A stretch of 31,101 bases of DNA from REEB426 sp964551975 (GCA_964551975.1 CAZKFI010000025.1:1-31101); one strand, 5' to 3'. Positions 8,514 to 16,390 are shown, numbered from the stretch's first letter. The notes: generated by a model from the sequence alone, not told the origin. Numbers and translations are program-made.

Positions 8514-9845
8514 GTGACTCTTCGACTGTCCGGGTTTCCCGAGTTCCGGCCTGATGAACGTGTTATCGAGTTGGCAATTCTCGATCGCGCGAGACGGACC
8601 TTCGAACTCCATGGGTTCGCATCGATCGAAACTCGTGCCGTAGAGCCGCTAGGCAGCCTTGAGTCCGGTGGGGAGACCGCCAAGGAGGTGTACGCACTCC
8701 GTCGGGCAGCCACAGCCGGAGATGAGAACGATCCAGGGCTTGGTCTTCACTTTGACCTGACGGTGCCGCTTGCTCGCTACGTGGTGGAGTATGCCCACGA
8801 TCTGGACTTTCCGTTTCGTCGATACCAGATACAAAAAGTTTGGAGAGGTGAGCGTCCGCAGGAAGGACGATTCCGCGAATTCACGCAGGCCGATATCGAC
8901 GTTATCGGTAAGGAGAGCCTGCCCTTCCATCATGACGTTGAGTTGGCGCTAGTCATGCTCGAACTTCTTGCACAGCTGCCGATACCAGACCCCAAACTCT
9001 TGGTAAGTAATCGAAAACTTGCTGAGGGTTTCTATCGAGGCATCGGCATCTCGAATGTTGTCGAGGTCCTGCGGTGCATGGATAAGTTGGAGAAGGTCGG
9101 CGCTGAATCGATCCGAGTCACCCTCGTTGAGCGCCTTGGCCTGACATCGAGGCAAGCGGAGGCGTGCCTGGCACTCTCTGCGATCGAGACAGCGGATGAA
9201 AGCTTTGTTGAACGGGTAAAAGAACTCGGAGTTCAGGATCCACTTCTTGACGTAGGGCTGGAGGAGCTGGCAGCCGTCGTCCGAGCTGGAAACGAGGAAC
9301 GGCCAGGTTCGATCTACGCCGCTCTGCGCATCGCCCGTGGCCTGGATTACTACACCGGGACCGTCTACGAGACTGTCTTGGGCGGCGCTGCCAATGTGGG
9401 CTCCATCGCGTCGGGCGGGCGCTACGACGAGTTGGCTCGCGACGGCAAAACAACATTTCCTGGTGTTGGCATCTCACTAGGCGTGACCCGACTGATGTCG
9501 TTCATCCTTGCCGAGCAGCGGATCCGAGCCAGTCGAGCGGTGCCATCGGCAGTGTTCGTGGCCGTGTGGTCGGAGGATTCGCGTTCCGAAAGTGCCGCGA
9601 TCGCGCGGGAACTACGCAAGCGGGGTATCCCCACCGAGGTCTCTCCAACGTCAGCAAAGGTAGGACGGCAGATTCGTCACGCCGAGCGTCGCGGGATCCC
9701 CTACGTATGGTTCCCGGCCACGGATCAGGCACCCGACTCGGTCAAGGACATTCGCTCGGGGGAGCAGGTTGCCGCTGCCTCCGACTCCTGGACTCCCAAT
9801 GACGACGACCGGTGGCCTAGGGTCGTCTTCGCGGATACTCCATGA
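8514..9845 (+). CDS. hisS: Histidine--tRNA ligase
   Basis: 443 residues, within the usual length. Class II synthetase that charges tRNA-His. Visible: a motif 1 region, HFDLTVPLARYV, the motif 2 block QKVWRGERPQEGRFREFTQA (Arg contacts ATP), the HisRS-specific RGLDYYTGTVYE and the glycine-rich SGGRYDEL with GVGISLGVTRL as motif 3. The C-terminal anticodon-binding domain begins near FVAVWSEDS and contains ELRKRGIPTEV. The GTG at 8514 has no ribosome site but carries a well-placed -10, which suggests leaderless translation. It follows the MBL gene and precedes aspS, the usual actinobacterial order. Confidence 0.96.
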   Translation: MTLRLSGFPEFRPDERVIELAILDRARRTFELHGFASIETRAVEPLGSLESGGETAKEVYALRRAATAGDENDPGLGLHFDLTVPLARYVVEYAHDLDFPFRRYQIQKVWRGERPQEGRFREFTQADIDVIGKESLPFHHDVELALVMLELLAQLPIPDPKLLVSNRKLAEGFYRGIGISNVVEVLRCMDKLEKVGAESIRVTLVERLGLTSRQAEACLALSAIETADESFVERVKELGVQDPLLDVGLEELAAVVRAGNEERPGSIYAALRIARGLDYYTGTVYETVLGGAANVGSIASGGRYDELARDGKTTFPGVGISLGVTRLMSFILAEQRIRASRAVPSAVFVAVWSEDSRSESAAIARELRKRGIPTEVSPTSAKVGRQIRHAERRGIPYVWFPATDQAPDSVKDIRSGEQVAAASDSWTPNDDDRWPRVVFADTP

Positions 9846-9972
9846 CTCCGAGAGTACGAAGATCATGATCCGCAAAGACGAACCATGTGAAGACGACCAA
9901 GCCGAAGTACAGCAGGCGAATCTTTGATGACGTATTCCAGAAGGGCGGGTCACGTTCGTGATGCGTAGCCAT
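9817..9972 (-). CDS. Possible 51-residue single-helix membrane peptide
   Basis: This open frame covers the whole 112-base hisS-aspS gap on the opposite strand. It would encode 51 residues with a charged start (MATHHERDPPFWNTSSKIR), one hydrophobic helix at about 20-34 (LLYFGLVVFTWFVFA) and a polar, basic end. The protein-like pattern of a charged N-terminus, PFW, basic K-I-R, then a helix is suggestive. Against it: no ribosome site or -10 is seen before the ATG, it overlaps both synthetase genes by a few codons, and such short frames arise by chance. I do not recognise a family. Confidence 0.28.
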   Translation of the reverse strand: MATHHERDPPFWNTSSKIRLLYFGLVVFTWFVFADHDLRTLGVMEYPRRRP

Positions 9973-11703
9973 GTCGCCGCCGATCTTTCGGCCGCGAGTG
10001 TCGGTCAGCAGGTCACCTTGGCTGGCTGGGTAGCCAGCCGCCGCGATCACGGAGGCGTCGCATTCGTTGACTTGCGGGACGCATCGGGGATAGTCCAGGT
10101 CGTGGTGGCGGATGCAGCCACCGCACACATACTTCGCGATGAGTTCTGCATCAAGGTAACCGGCACGGTTCAGCGCAGGCCATCTGGAAATGAGAATGCC
10201 GAGCTGTCCACCGGTGAGATCGAAGTGGTAGCGAACCAAGTCGAGGTGCTCTCCACTTCTGCCCCCTTGCCGTTCCCCATCGATGATCGCGTGAGCGTCG
10301 GAGACGAGATCCGTCTGCGATACCGCTACCTAGACTTGCGGCGCGGGCGGGCGGCGCATGCACTGAGAATGCGAGCAGCCGCGAATCGCATTGCCCGAGA
10401 GTTGTTGAACGAACGCGACTTCGTCGAAGTCGAAACTCCGACGTTGACTCGTTCTACACCTGAAGGAGCCCGGGACTTTCTTGTCCCGGTGCGGCTGCAA
10501 CCGGGAACGTGGTACGCGCTGCCCCAATCGCCGCAACTATTCAAGCAACTGCTCATGGTTGCCGGACTCGAGCGTTACTACCAGATCGCACGCTGTTACC
10601 GCGATGAGGATTTTCGTGCGGATCGCCAACCGGAGTTCACCCAGCTCGATATTGAAATGTCATTCGTGACGCAAGAGGACGTCATGGAGGTGGGCGAAGC
10701 GATCGTGCGGGCGCTGTGGGGAGAAATCCTCGGCATCGAGATCGGCCCCATCCCGCGTATGGCGTACCACGAGGCTATGCGGCGGTTCGGTAGTGATAAG
10801 CCCGACCTGCGTTACGACTTGGAGTTGGTCGATCTCACGCAGTACTTCACGGCTACCGCCTTTCGGGTGTTTCAGGCTCCCTACGTCGGCGCCATCGTGA
10901 TGCCTGGCGGTGCAGATCAGCCGCGCCGCCAGTTCGATGCCTGGCAGGAGTGGGCCAAGCAACGCGGCGCCAAGGGACTGGCCTACGTGACGATAGATGC
11001 GGACGGTCAACTGGGAGGGCCAGTCGCCAAGAACCTCAGCGATGCTGAGCGTGCTGGTCTGGCGGAGGTCTGTGGTGCCAGACCGGGTGACTGCGTGTTT
11101 TTTGCAGCGGGGGAGAAGGTGCAGGGTCAGTCACTGCTGGGCGCCGTGCGCGGAGAGATTGCCCGTCGTTTGGACCTGGCAGACCAGACCCAGTGGTCCT
11201 TTGTATGGATCGTTGACGCGCCGATGTTCGAACCCGATGCCGATGTTCCAGGCGGCGGCTGGACAGCAGTGCACCATCCGTTTACCTCGCCAAACGCCGA
11301 TTGGATCGATAACTTCGAGGAATCACCGGACCAGGCCCTCGCATGGGCGTACGACCTCGTGTGCAACGGCAACGAGATCGGCGGCGGCTCTATCCGTATC
11401 CATCGCGCTGACGTGCAGCAACGCGTCTTCGCCCTCCTTGGCCTATCGCCGGATGAGGCTCAAGAGAAATTTGGGTTCCTCCTTGATGCATTTGCGTTTG
11501 GTCCACCCCCACATGGCGGCATCGCCTTCGGCTGGGATCGCATCTGCATGCTGCTGTCGGGCGCGAACTCGCTGCGAGACGTCATCGCATTTCCAAAAAC
11601 CGGTGCGGGTCACGACCCCCTCACCGGAGCACCCACGGCAATCACCCCACAGCAGCGTCGCGAAGCCGGCATTGACGCAAAGCCCGCGAGCAAGCAGGAG
11701 TAA
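9961..11703 (+). CDS. aspS: Aspartate--tRNA ligase (bacterial type)
   Basis: 580 residues, the usual length of bacterial AspRS with the inserted GAD domain. Order: N-terminal OB-fold anticodon domain (GWVASRRDHGG at 22-32), class II motif 1, motif 2 (RCYRDEDFRADRQPEFTQLD), GAD insert (about 285-415), motif 3 near the end (GGIAFGWDRICMLL). His in RRDHGG is the residue associated with non-discriminating enzymes that also charge tRNA-Asn and rely on GatCAB; discriminating forms have Leu. That is an inference from one position. A GTG three bases upstream (9958) could also start the gene; I chose the ATG because MRSHVAADL aligns with the family start. Only a weak AGAAGGGCGG lies upstream. Confidence 0.96.
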   Translation: MRSHVAADLSAASVGQQVTLAGWVASRRDHGGVAFVDLRDASGIVQVVVADAATAHILRDEFCIKVTGTVQRRPSGNENAELSTGEIEVVANQVEVLSTSAPLPFPIDDRVSVGDEIRLRYRYLDLRRGRAAHALRMRAAANRIARELLNERDFVEVETPTLTRSTPEGARDFLVPVRLQPGTWYALPQSPQLFKQLLMVAGLERYYQIARCYRDEDFRADRQPEFTQLDIEMSFVTQEDVMEVGEAIVRALWGEILGIEIGPIPRMAYHEAMRRFGSDKPDLRYDLELVDLTQYFTATAFRVFQAPYVGAIVMPGGADQPRRQFDAWQEWAKQRGAKGLAYVTIDADGQLGGPVAKNLSDAERAGLAEVCGARPGDCVFFAAGEKVQGQSLLGAVRGEIARRLDLADQTQWSFVWIVDAPMFEPDADVPGGGWTAVHHPFTSPNADWIDNFEESPDQALAWAYDLVCNGNEIGGGSIRIHRADVQQRVFALLGLSPDEAQEKFGFLLDAFAFGPPPHGGIAFGWDRICMLLSGANSLRDVIAFPKTGAGHDPLTGAPTAITPQQRREAGIDAKPASKQE

Positions 11704-11837
11704 GTACTCGAGACGTCAAGTACGTGGAACATTTTTGGAGTTTCGACGACCTGGAACATCGTGAATACCTACCGCGGCAGCAGGTTGCACTAGGCGGAAA
11801 GCACGCGTTCGACCTCGACGCATGTGGGAATTGGACA

Positions 11838-11853
11838 GTAACGTTTGCGTAAC
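11838..11853 (+). promoter_or_regulatory. GlnR-like direct-repeat operator upstream of the transporter operon
   Basis: GTAAC-GTTTGC-GTAAC: two identical five-base half-sites separated by six bases (11-bp period, one helix turn), so AC-N9-AC is satisfied. This resembles the actinobacterial GlnR box (gTnAC-n6-GaAAC), with one mismatch in the second half. It lies 64 bases before the binding-protein start, a sensible position for activation. Other OmpR/PhoB-type regulators also use 11-bp direct repeats. Confidence 0.42.
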
Positions 11854-11875
11854 GGCGACCGATTGGGGCCCGATG

Positions 11876-11904
11876 CTAGAAAGGCGCCCTGAAGTTCCTT
11901 CTAG
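11876..11904 (+). promoter_or_regulatory. Inverted repeat just upstream of the binding-protein ribosome site
   Basis: CTAGAAAGG (11876-11884) and CCTTCTAG (11897-11904) can pair with one bulged A around a 12-base loop. The right arm ends three bases before AGGAGAA, the ribosome site for the ATG at 11917. It could be a protein operator or a 5' leader hairpin. No T-run follows, so it is not an aspS terminator. Confidence 0.4.
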
Positions 11905-11916
11905 ACAGGAGAACGT

Positions 11917-13098
11917 ATGAAGATCCGTACCATCGCTGGTGCGAGCGGTTTCGCCGCGCTAGCCCTGGTGGCGTCAGCCTGCGCGGGCGGCACCACCAGC
12001 ACCGAATCCTCCGCGGCGGCATCCCCGTCCGCGGCTGAAGCTACGGCGGCCGCAGCGGTCCAGTGCGGTGGCAACATTGCCGTCATGGCCCCGCTGACCG
12101 GCGGCGCCGCGTCAATCGGCCAGGAGCAGTTGAACTTCGCCAAGCTGGCAATCGACGACTTCAACACGGCGAACGGTGCTACCTACGCCGTCGTTGAGAG
12201 CGATACCCAACTCGATGCTGGCCAGGCGAGCACGCAGGCCACGTCCATCGCATCGGACACCGCGGTGATCGGTGTTGTCGGTCCCGCCGGGTCCCAGGAA
12301 GTCAACGCCGTGGGCCCGACCTTCGCTGAGGCGGGTATCGGCTACGTGTCAGCGTCTGCCACGAACCCCGATCTCACCAACGGCGCCAACCCCGGTTTCT
12401 TCCGCGTGGTGCCGACGGACGCAGTGCAGGGCCCAACCGATGCTGAGTTCATCGCGGGAACCATTGGCGCCAAGAACGTCGTGATCATCGAGGAGAAGAC
12501 CGATTACGGCACTGGCATCGCGAAGTCTGTTTCGGATGCCTTGACGGCCGCTGGCGTCACCAACGAGGTCATCGCAGTCGCTGAGGACAAGAAGTCCTAC
12601 GACGATGTGATTTCCAAGGTCGGCGATGATGTCGACGTCGTTTTCGTGACCTTCCAGGTTGCTGCGAAGTCCGAGCAGGTTGCTCAGTCGTTGATCAAGG
12701 CCGGCAAGAAGGCCATCGTCTTCGGCTCTGACGGCTCCTTCTCGGCCGACTTCAAGACACCGGGCTCGTACATCTCCGCATTTGCCCCTGACATCAAGGG
12801 CATTCCGGCCGCTGCTGATGTGGCTGGGCGCTTCCAGGAGCAGTACGGCGACTTCGGAACCTTCGGACCTCCGGTCTACGTGGCTACGCAGGCAATCCTG
12901 CAGGCCGCGCAGCGCGCTTGTGAGGCAGCTGGAATGTCTGCAGATCGCGCCGGCGTGCTGGCCGAGCTGCCGAATACCAACATCGCAGGATCGATCCTGG
13001 GCGGCGACATCGCGTTCGACGCAAAGGGCGATGTCGCGGGAGCGAAGTTCTACATCTTCCAGATCGACGAGTCTGGCGCTCCAGTAACCGTTTCCTAG
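11917..13098 (+). CDS. livJ: Branched-chain amino-acid-type ABC transporter substrate-binding lipoprotein
   Basis: 393 residues. Periplasmic-binding-protein-like lipoprotein that captures the substrate outside the membrane and delivers it to the LivHM channel. A lipoprotein signal peptide ends in VASAC with Cys22 as the lipidated residue, followed by a Gly/Thr/Ser/Ala-rich tether to about 46. The mature part starts CGGNIAVMAPLTGGAASIG, a typical LivJ first strand, and contains YVSASATNPDLT and FRVVPTDAVQG, as in leucine/isoleucine/valine-binding proteins. Family membership is clear; the substrate is not, since amide and urea binders share the fold. AGGAGAA fixes the ATG. A stable hairpin follows the stop, consistent with higher expression than the permeases. 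It heads a seven-gene operon. Confidence 0.92.
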   Translation: MKIRTIAGASGFAALALVASACAGGTTSTESSAAASPSAAEATAAAAVQCGGNIAVMAPLTGGAASIGQEQLNFAKLAIDDFNTANGATYAVVESDTQLDAGQASTQATSIASDTAVIGVVGPAGSQEVNAVGPTFAEAGIGYVSASATNPDLTNGANPGFFRVVPTDAVQGPTDAEFIAGTIGAKNVVIIEEKTDYGTGIAKSVSDALTAAGVTNEVIAVAEDKKSYDDVISKVGDDVDVVFVTFQVAAKSEQVAQSLIKAGKKAIVFGSDGSFSADFKTPGSYISAFAPDIKGIPAAADVAGRFQEQYGDFGTFGPPVYVATQAILQAAQRACEAAGMSADRAGVLAELPNTNIAGSILGGDIAFDAKGDVAGAKFYIFQIDESGAPVTVS

Positions 13099-13105
13099 TG
13101 TGATG

Positions 13106-13135
13106 CTCGATGGGGGCCGAAAGGCCCCCATCGAG
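13106..13135 (+). terminator. Strong intraoperonic hairpin between binding-protein and permease genes
   Basis: CTCGATGGGGGCC (13106-13118) and GGCCCCCATCGAG (13123-13135) form a perfect 13-bp stem closed by a GAAA tetraloop, 8 bases after the livJ stop. No T-run follows, so it is more likely a partial terminator or a 3' stabilising structure than a full stop. Binding-protein-dependent transporters often use such a hairpin to keep binding protein in excess over channel. Confidence 0.75.
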
Positions 13136-13172
13136 TTCACCCTTCACACCCCGAATCTTCCAAAGGCGGACG

Positions 13173-14090
13173 ATGGAGTACTTCGGCGAGCAACTCGCCA
13201 ATGGCATCGTCATGGGTGGCGTTTACGCCCTCATCGCACTTGGATACACACTGATTTACGGGGTCCTACAGTTCCTGAACCTCGCGCACGGCGAGGTGTA
13301 CATGATGGGCGCCTTCTTCGGCTTCTACACCATGATTGCCCTCGGCGGGCCGGCGGCGGCAGTCGTCCCAACGGCCGTAATGATCTTGCTGATGTTCGTG
13401 GTGTCGATGGGCGGCAGTGCCTTGCTCGGCGTGGCTATTGAGCGGTTTGCCTACCGTCCTTTACGTCGCTCAAGTCGACTAGCTCCGCTAATTTCCGCGT
13501 TGGGCATTTCGTTGTTCCTGCAGAATGCGGCACTCCTGCTCTTCGGTGCTCGAGTGCGCCTGTATGACACCGGACAGTTCATCGACCTGCGATCCGGGAT
13601 CCAGATCGGGAGCATTCGCATTGATCCGACCGAAATCATGGTCGTGGTCGGAGCCATTCTCCTCATGATCGGTCTTTCGCTGCTGGTCAATCGCAGCAAA
13701 CTCGGTCGCGCGATGCGCGCCGTAGCTATCGATCAAGATGCGGCAGTTATGAACGGTGTCGATGTAGACCGCACCGTTGCCTGGACCTTTGGCATTGCAA
13801 GCGCTCTTGCTGGTGCAGCCGGTGTCATGTCTGGTCTGCTGCTGTATCCGATCGACCAGTACATGGGGGTGTTCGCCGGTCTGAAGGGGTTCACTGCGGC
13901 GGTCATCGGAGGCATCGGATCGATTCCAGGTGCCATGCTCGGGGGTTTCATTCTTGGGATCGTCGAGGCGATGGTCACGGGCTACCTGAACCCAACGTAC
14001 GCCGACTTCCTCGCATTTCTCATCCTGGTTGTCCTCCTCATCGTTCGCCCGCGTGGCATCCTCGGCCGAGCGCCCTTGCAGAAGGTGTAG
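13173..14090 (+). CDS. livH: Branched-chain amino-acid-type ABC transporter permease LivH
   Basis: 305 residues from the ATG at 13173. One of two membrane subunits of the uptake channel. About eight hydrophobic helices are visible, with the family block GYTLIYGVLQFLNLAHGE at 24-41, the AIDQDAAVMNGVDVDRT cytoplasmic coupling loop (EAA-like), GLKGFTAAVIGGIGSIPGA and the C-terminal RPRGILGR. An upstream in-frame start at 13110 would add 21 residues, but it lies inside the strong hairpin and has no ribosome site, while AAAGGCGG precedes the ATG at 13173; the shorter start is preferred. LivM begins 3 bases after its stop. Confidence 0.94.
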   Translation: MEYFGEQLANGIVMGGVYALIALGYTLIYGVLQFLNLAHGEVYMMGAFFGFYTMIALGGPAAAVVPTAVMILLMFVVSMGGSALLGVAIERFAYRPLRRSSRLAPLISALGISLFLQNAALLLFGARVRLYDTGQFIDLRSGIQIGSIRIDPTEIMVVVGAILLMIGLSLLVNRSKLGRAMRAVAIDQDAAVMNGVDVDRTVAWTFGIASALAGAAGVMSGLLLYPIDQYMGVFAGLKGFTAAVIGGIGSIPGAMLGGFILGIVEAMVTGYLNPTYADFLAFLILVVLLIVRPRGILGRAPLQKV

Positions 14091-14093
14091 ACC

Positions 14094-15584
14094 ATGGCAG
14101 ACGACACCACACCAAGGGATCGGTCGGACGCGCTCGATGAGCCGACGAGCGGTCGTGGCATCGGAACAGACGAGTGGGTAGCTCAACATGGTCAGCGTGT
14201 TGGGCGACCTGAAAATCTGACCGGACGCTTGGTCTGGGCTTGGACATCACTGCCGGGCTGGATCCGATGGGGTGTGCCGCTGGTTATCGCTGTCCTCATC
14301 CCATTGGGAATCCAGAACGACTACATACTGCGCATTGGCATCAACCTCGGCTTATTCCTCCTGCTGGCCTACGGCCTTAATCTCGTGGTGGGGTATGCGA
14401 ATCTGCTTGACCTCGGTTTCGTCGCTTTCTATGGGTTCGGCGCCTACGGCTACGCCATGTTGTCGAGTGATCAATTCGGCATTCATCTGCCCTCACTGTT
14501 AGCCATAGCCATTGTGGTCTTGGCCACCGCAGCGTTTGGCTTTGTGCTCGGACTTCCTTCACGACGACTCACAGGTGACTATCTGGCGATCGCCACATTG
14601 TTCTTCGGCCAGATGTTCGTCGTACTCATGGTCTCCAGCGATGCCGTGCAGTTCCCATGGATGAGCGAACCGATTGACCTGACAGGGGGCGCAAACGGCA
14701 TTGCCGGTGTGGATCAAATATCAGCCTTCGGCTTTACCTTCGACTCCAATGTCTCGTACTACTTCTTGATCCTGCTCCTGATTTTCTTGATCGTGGTGGC
14801 AACGCGAAGAATTCACCTCTCACGACAGGGCCTAGGTTGGCGCAGTCTGGGTGAGGATTCCCTTGCGGCCCAACACATGACCGTGCCGGTGGTCCGCCTG
14901 AAACTTCTCGCTTTCACTGTGGGCTCAGCGATAGCGGGTCTCGCCGGATGCATCCTTGCCTCCGTTCAGCAAGGTGTCTTCCCCAGCTCATTTGAACTGC
15001 CTCTGCTCATCACGATCTACGCAGCTTTGATTCTCGGCGGACTGGGCAGTATTCCGGGGGTGCTCATCGGAGCTGCAGTGATGGTGATTTTGCCCGAGGT
15101 GCTGCGGTTCCCCGACATCAGCAACATCTTGTTCTTCGTTGTGCTTTTCGTGGCTCTGGGTGCACTCCTTCGCACATGGAAGCTCATAGCGATCGAGTTG
15201 ATCGCGCTACTGGCGTTCACGGGGCTGATGAACGGCGTCTTCCTTGCATTGCGGGTGCCATACCTGACCACTCAGGAATGGGCTACGGGGCCTCTCGCTC
15301 CAGTGCTGGGGGCTGCCGTCTTCATGCCGGAGAATCGCGTTCTCTGGGGCAATATCGCGTTCATCCTGCTGATCGTGGCGGTTGCAGGGTTGACCACGGT
15401 GAGCAGGAGAACACGCCTTATCCTTCTGCCGATTGTGACCTGGCTCGCGATATTCACTTGGGAAGTCCGGTTGATGCTCGAACCTAGTGTCACGCGGCAA
15501 TTGTTGGTGGGTGCCCTGCTTGTGGTGCTGATGGCCGTGCGCCCGCAGGGCTTCTTGGGTAAGCCACGGGTCGAGGTGCTGTGA
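14094..15584 (+). CDS. livM: Branched-chain amino-acid-type ABC transporter permease LivM, enlarged
   Basis: 496 residues, long for LivM (commonly 300-430). The second membrane subunit of the channel. A polar N-terminal extension (about 1-57) precedes the helices. The LivM core is clear: GLNLVVGYANLLDLGFVAFYGFGAYGYA at about 94-121 (only partly conserved), LPSRRLTGDYLAIATL, the coupling loop GWRSLGEDSLAAQHMTV and GGLGSIPGVLIGA. The family normally ends soon after this with a helix and RPQG-LG. Here about 120 extra residues with roughly three or four more helices (about 345-460) sit between LPEVLRFPD and the final VRPQGFLGKP. Their role is unknown. The stop overlaps the start of livG. Confidence 0.92.
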   Translation: MADDTTPRDRSDALDEPTSGRGIGTDEWVAQHGQRVGRPENLTGRLVWAWTSLPGWIRWGVPLVIAVLIPLGIQNDYILRIGINLGLFLLLAYGLNLVVGYANLLDLGFVAFYGFGAYGYAMLSSDQFGIHLPSLLAIAIVVLATAAFGFVLGLPSRRLTGDYLAIATLFFGQMFVVLMVSSDAVQFPWMSEPIDLTGGANGIAGVDQISAFGFTFDSNVSYYFLILLLIFLIVVATRRIHLSRQGLGWRSLGEDSLAAQHMTVPVVRLKLLAFTVGSAIAGLAGCILASVQQGVFPSSFELPLLITIYAALILGGLGSIPGVLIGAAVMVILPEVLRFPDISNILFFVVLFVALGALLRTWKLIAIELIALLAFTGLMNGVFLALRVPYLTTQEWATGPLAPVLGAAVFMPENRVLWGNIAFILLIVAVAGLTTVSRRTRLILLPIVTWLAIFTWEVRLMLEPSVTRQLLVGALLVVLMAVRPQGFLGKPRVEVL

Positions 15585-16372
15585 TGTCAGCCTTGCTAGA
15601 ACTGGAGGGGATCACCAAGAGGTTTGGTGGACTCACCAGCCTGTCGGAGCTCAACTTCGAAGTGGCGCAGGGGGAGGTGGTCAGTGTCATTGGTCCCAAC
15701 GGGGCCGGAAAGACCACTTTCTTCAACGTCATCACCGGTGTCTACACACCGGAATCTGGTCAGGTGCGATTCGCCGGTGAGGACATCACCGGCCTGACGC
15801 CGGAGAAGGTGGCGGATAAAGGCATCGCCCGGACTTTTCAGTCCATCAGGCTTTTCTTGAACCTTACGGTGAGAGAAAACCTGTTGGCCGCAATGTATGG
15901 ACGAACTCGATCGACGCTGTTGGACTCAGTTCTCTCCACTCCTAGGGCTCGGCGGGAGATGCGCGAGAACCTCGAACGGGTCACAGACTGCTTGAGTTTC
16001 TTTGGCACGCGATTACAAGGTTTCCGACTGGATCAGCCGGCGTACTCGCTCAGCTATGCGAATCGACGCCGACTGGAAATCGCTCGTGCCATGGCAACCG
16101 GGGCCAGGGTATTGCTCCTTGATGAGCCTGCAGCGGGAATGAATCCTAAGGAAACACATGAGGTGGCCGAAACGATCAGCCGTCTTCGCCAAGAGCGTGG
16201 CTACACGATCGTTGTCATAGAGCACGATATGCACGTGGTGGAAGGCATCAGTGACCGAGTGGTTGCACTCGACCATGGCGTCAAGGTTGCCGAGGGCTCC
16301 TTTGAACGTGTCGCCACCGATCCATCTGTAATCGAGGCCTACCTTGGTCGCGGCACTGGTCAGCGCAAGTGA
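15584..16372 (+). CDS. livG: Branched-chain amino-acid-type ABC transporter ATPase LivG
   Basis: 262 residues. Cytoplasmic ATPase that powers uptake. Walker A GPNGAGKT at 37-44, Q-loop in ARTFQSIRLF, Walker B VLLLDEP followed by AAGMNP (LivG-specific), and the H-loop IVVIEHDMHVV. The signature motif reads LSYANRRRLEIARA where the family usually has LSYGQQRRLEIARA, so the usual Gly-Gln is Ala-Asn; this may be a natural variant. The ATG at 15584 shares a base with the livM stop (TGATG); a GTG one codon upstream is an alternative. Together with livF it forms the ATPase pair typical of this transporter class. Confidence 0.94.
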   Translation: MSALLELEGITKRFGGLTSLSELNFEVAQGEVVSVIGPNGAGKTTFFNVITGVYTPESGQVRFAGEDITGLTPEKVADKGIARTFQSIRLFLNLTVRENLLAAMYGRTRSTLLDSVLSTPRARREMRENLERVTDCLSFFGTRLQGFRLDQPAYSLSYANRRRLEIARAMATGARVLLLDEPAAGMNPKETHEVAETISRLRQERGYTIVVIEHDMHVVEGISDRVVALDHGVKVAEGSFERVATDPSVIEAYLGRGTGQRK

Positions 16373-16390
16373 GCACCATGACTGAGGACC

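Noticed and set aside
11704..11736. GTACT...AGTAC followed by TTTTT as an aspS terminator.
   Set aside because: The stem is only 5 bp and the T-run begins about nine bases after it; too weak to call.
12349..13140. Long open frame on the minus strand opposite livJ (263 codons).
   Set aside because: It is the codon-bias shadow of a GC-rich gene; it has no domain signature or ribosome site.
13110..13172. Upstream in-frame start for livH adding 21 residues.
   Set aside because: It lies inside the strong hairpin, lacks a ribosome site and the added residues do not look like a LivH start.
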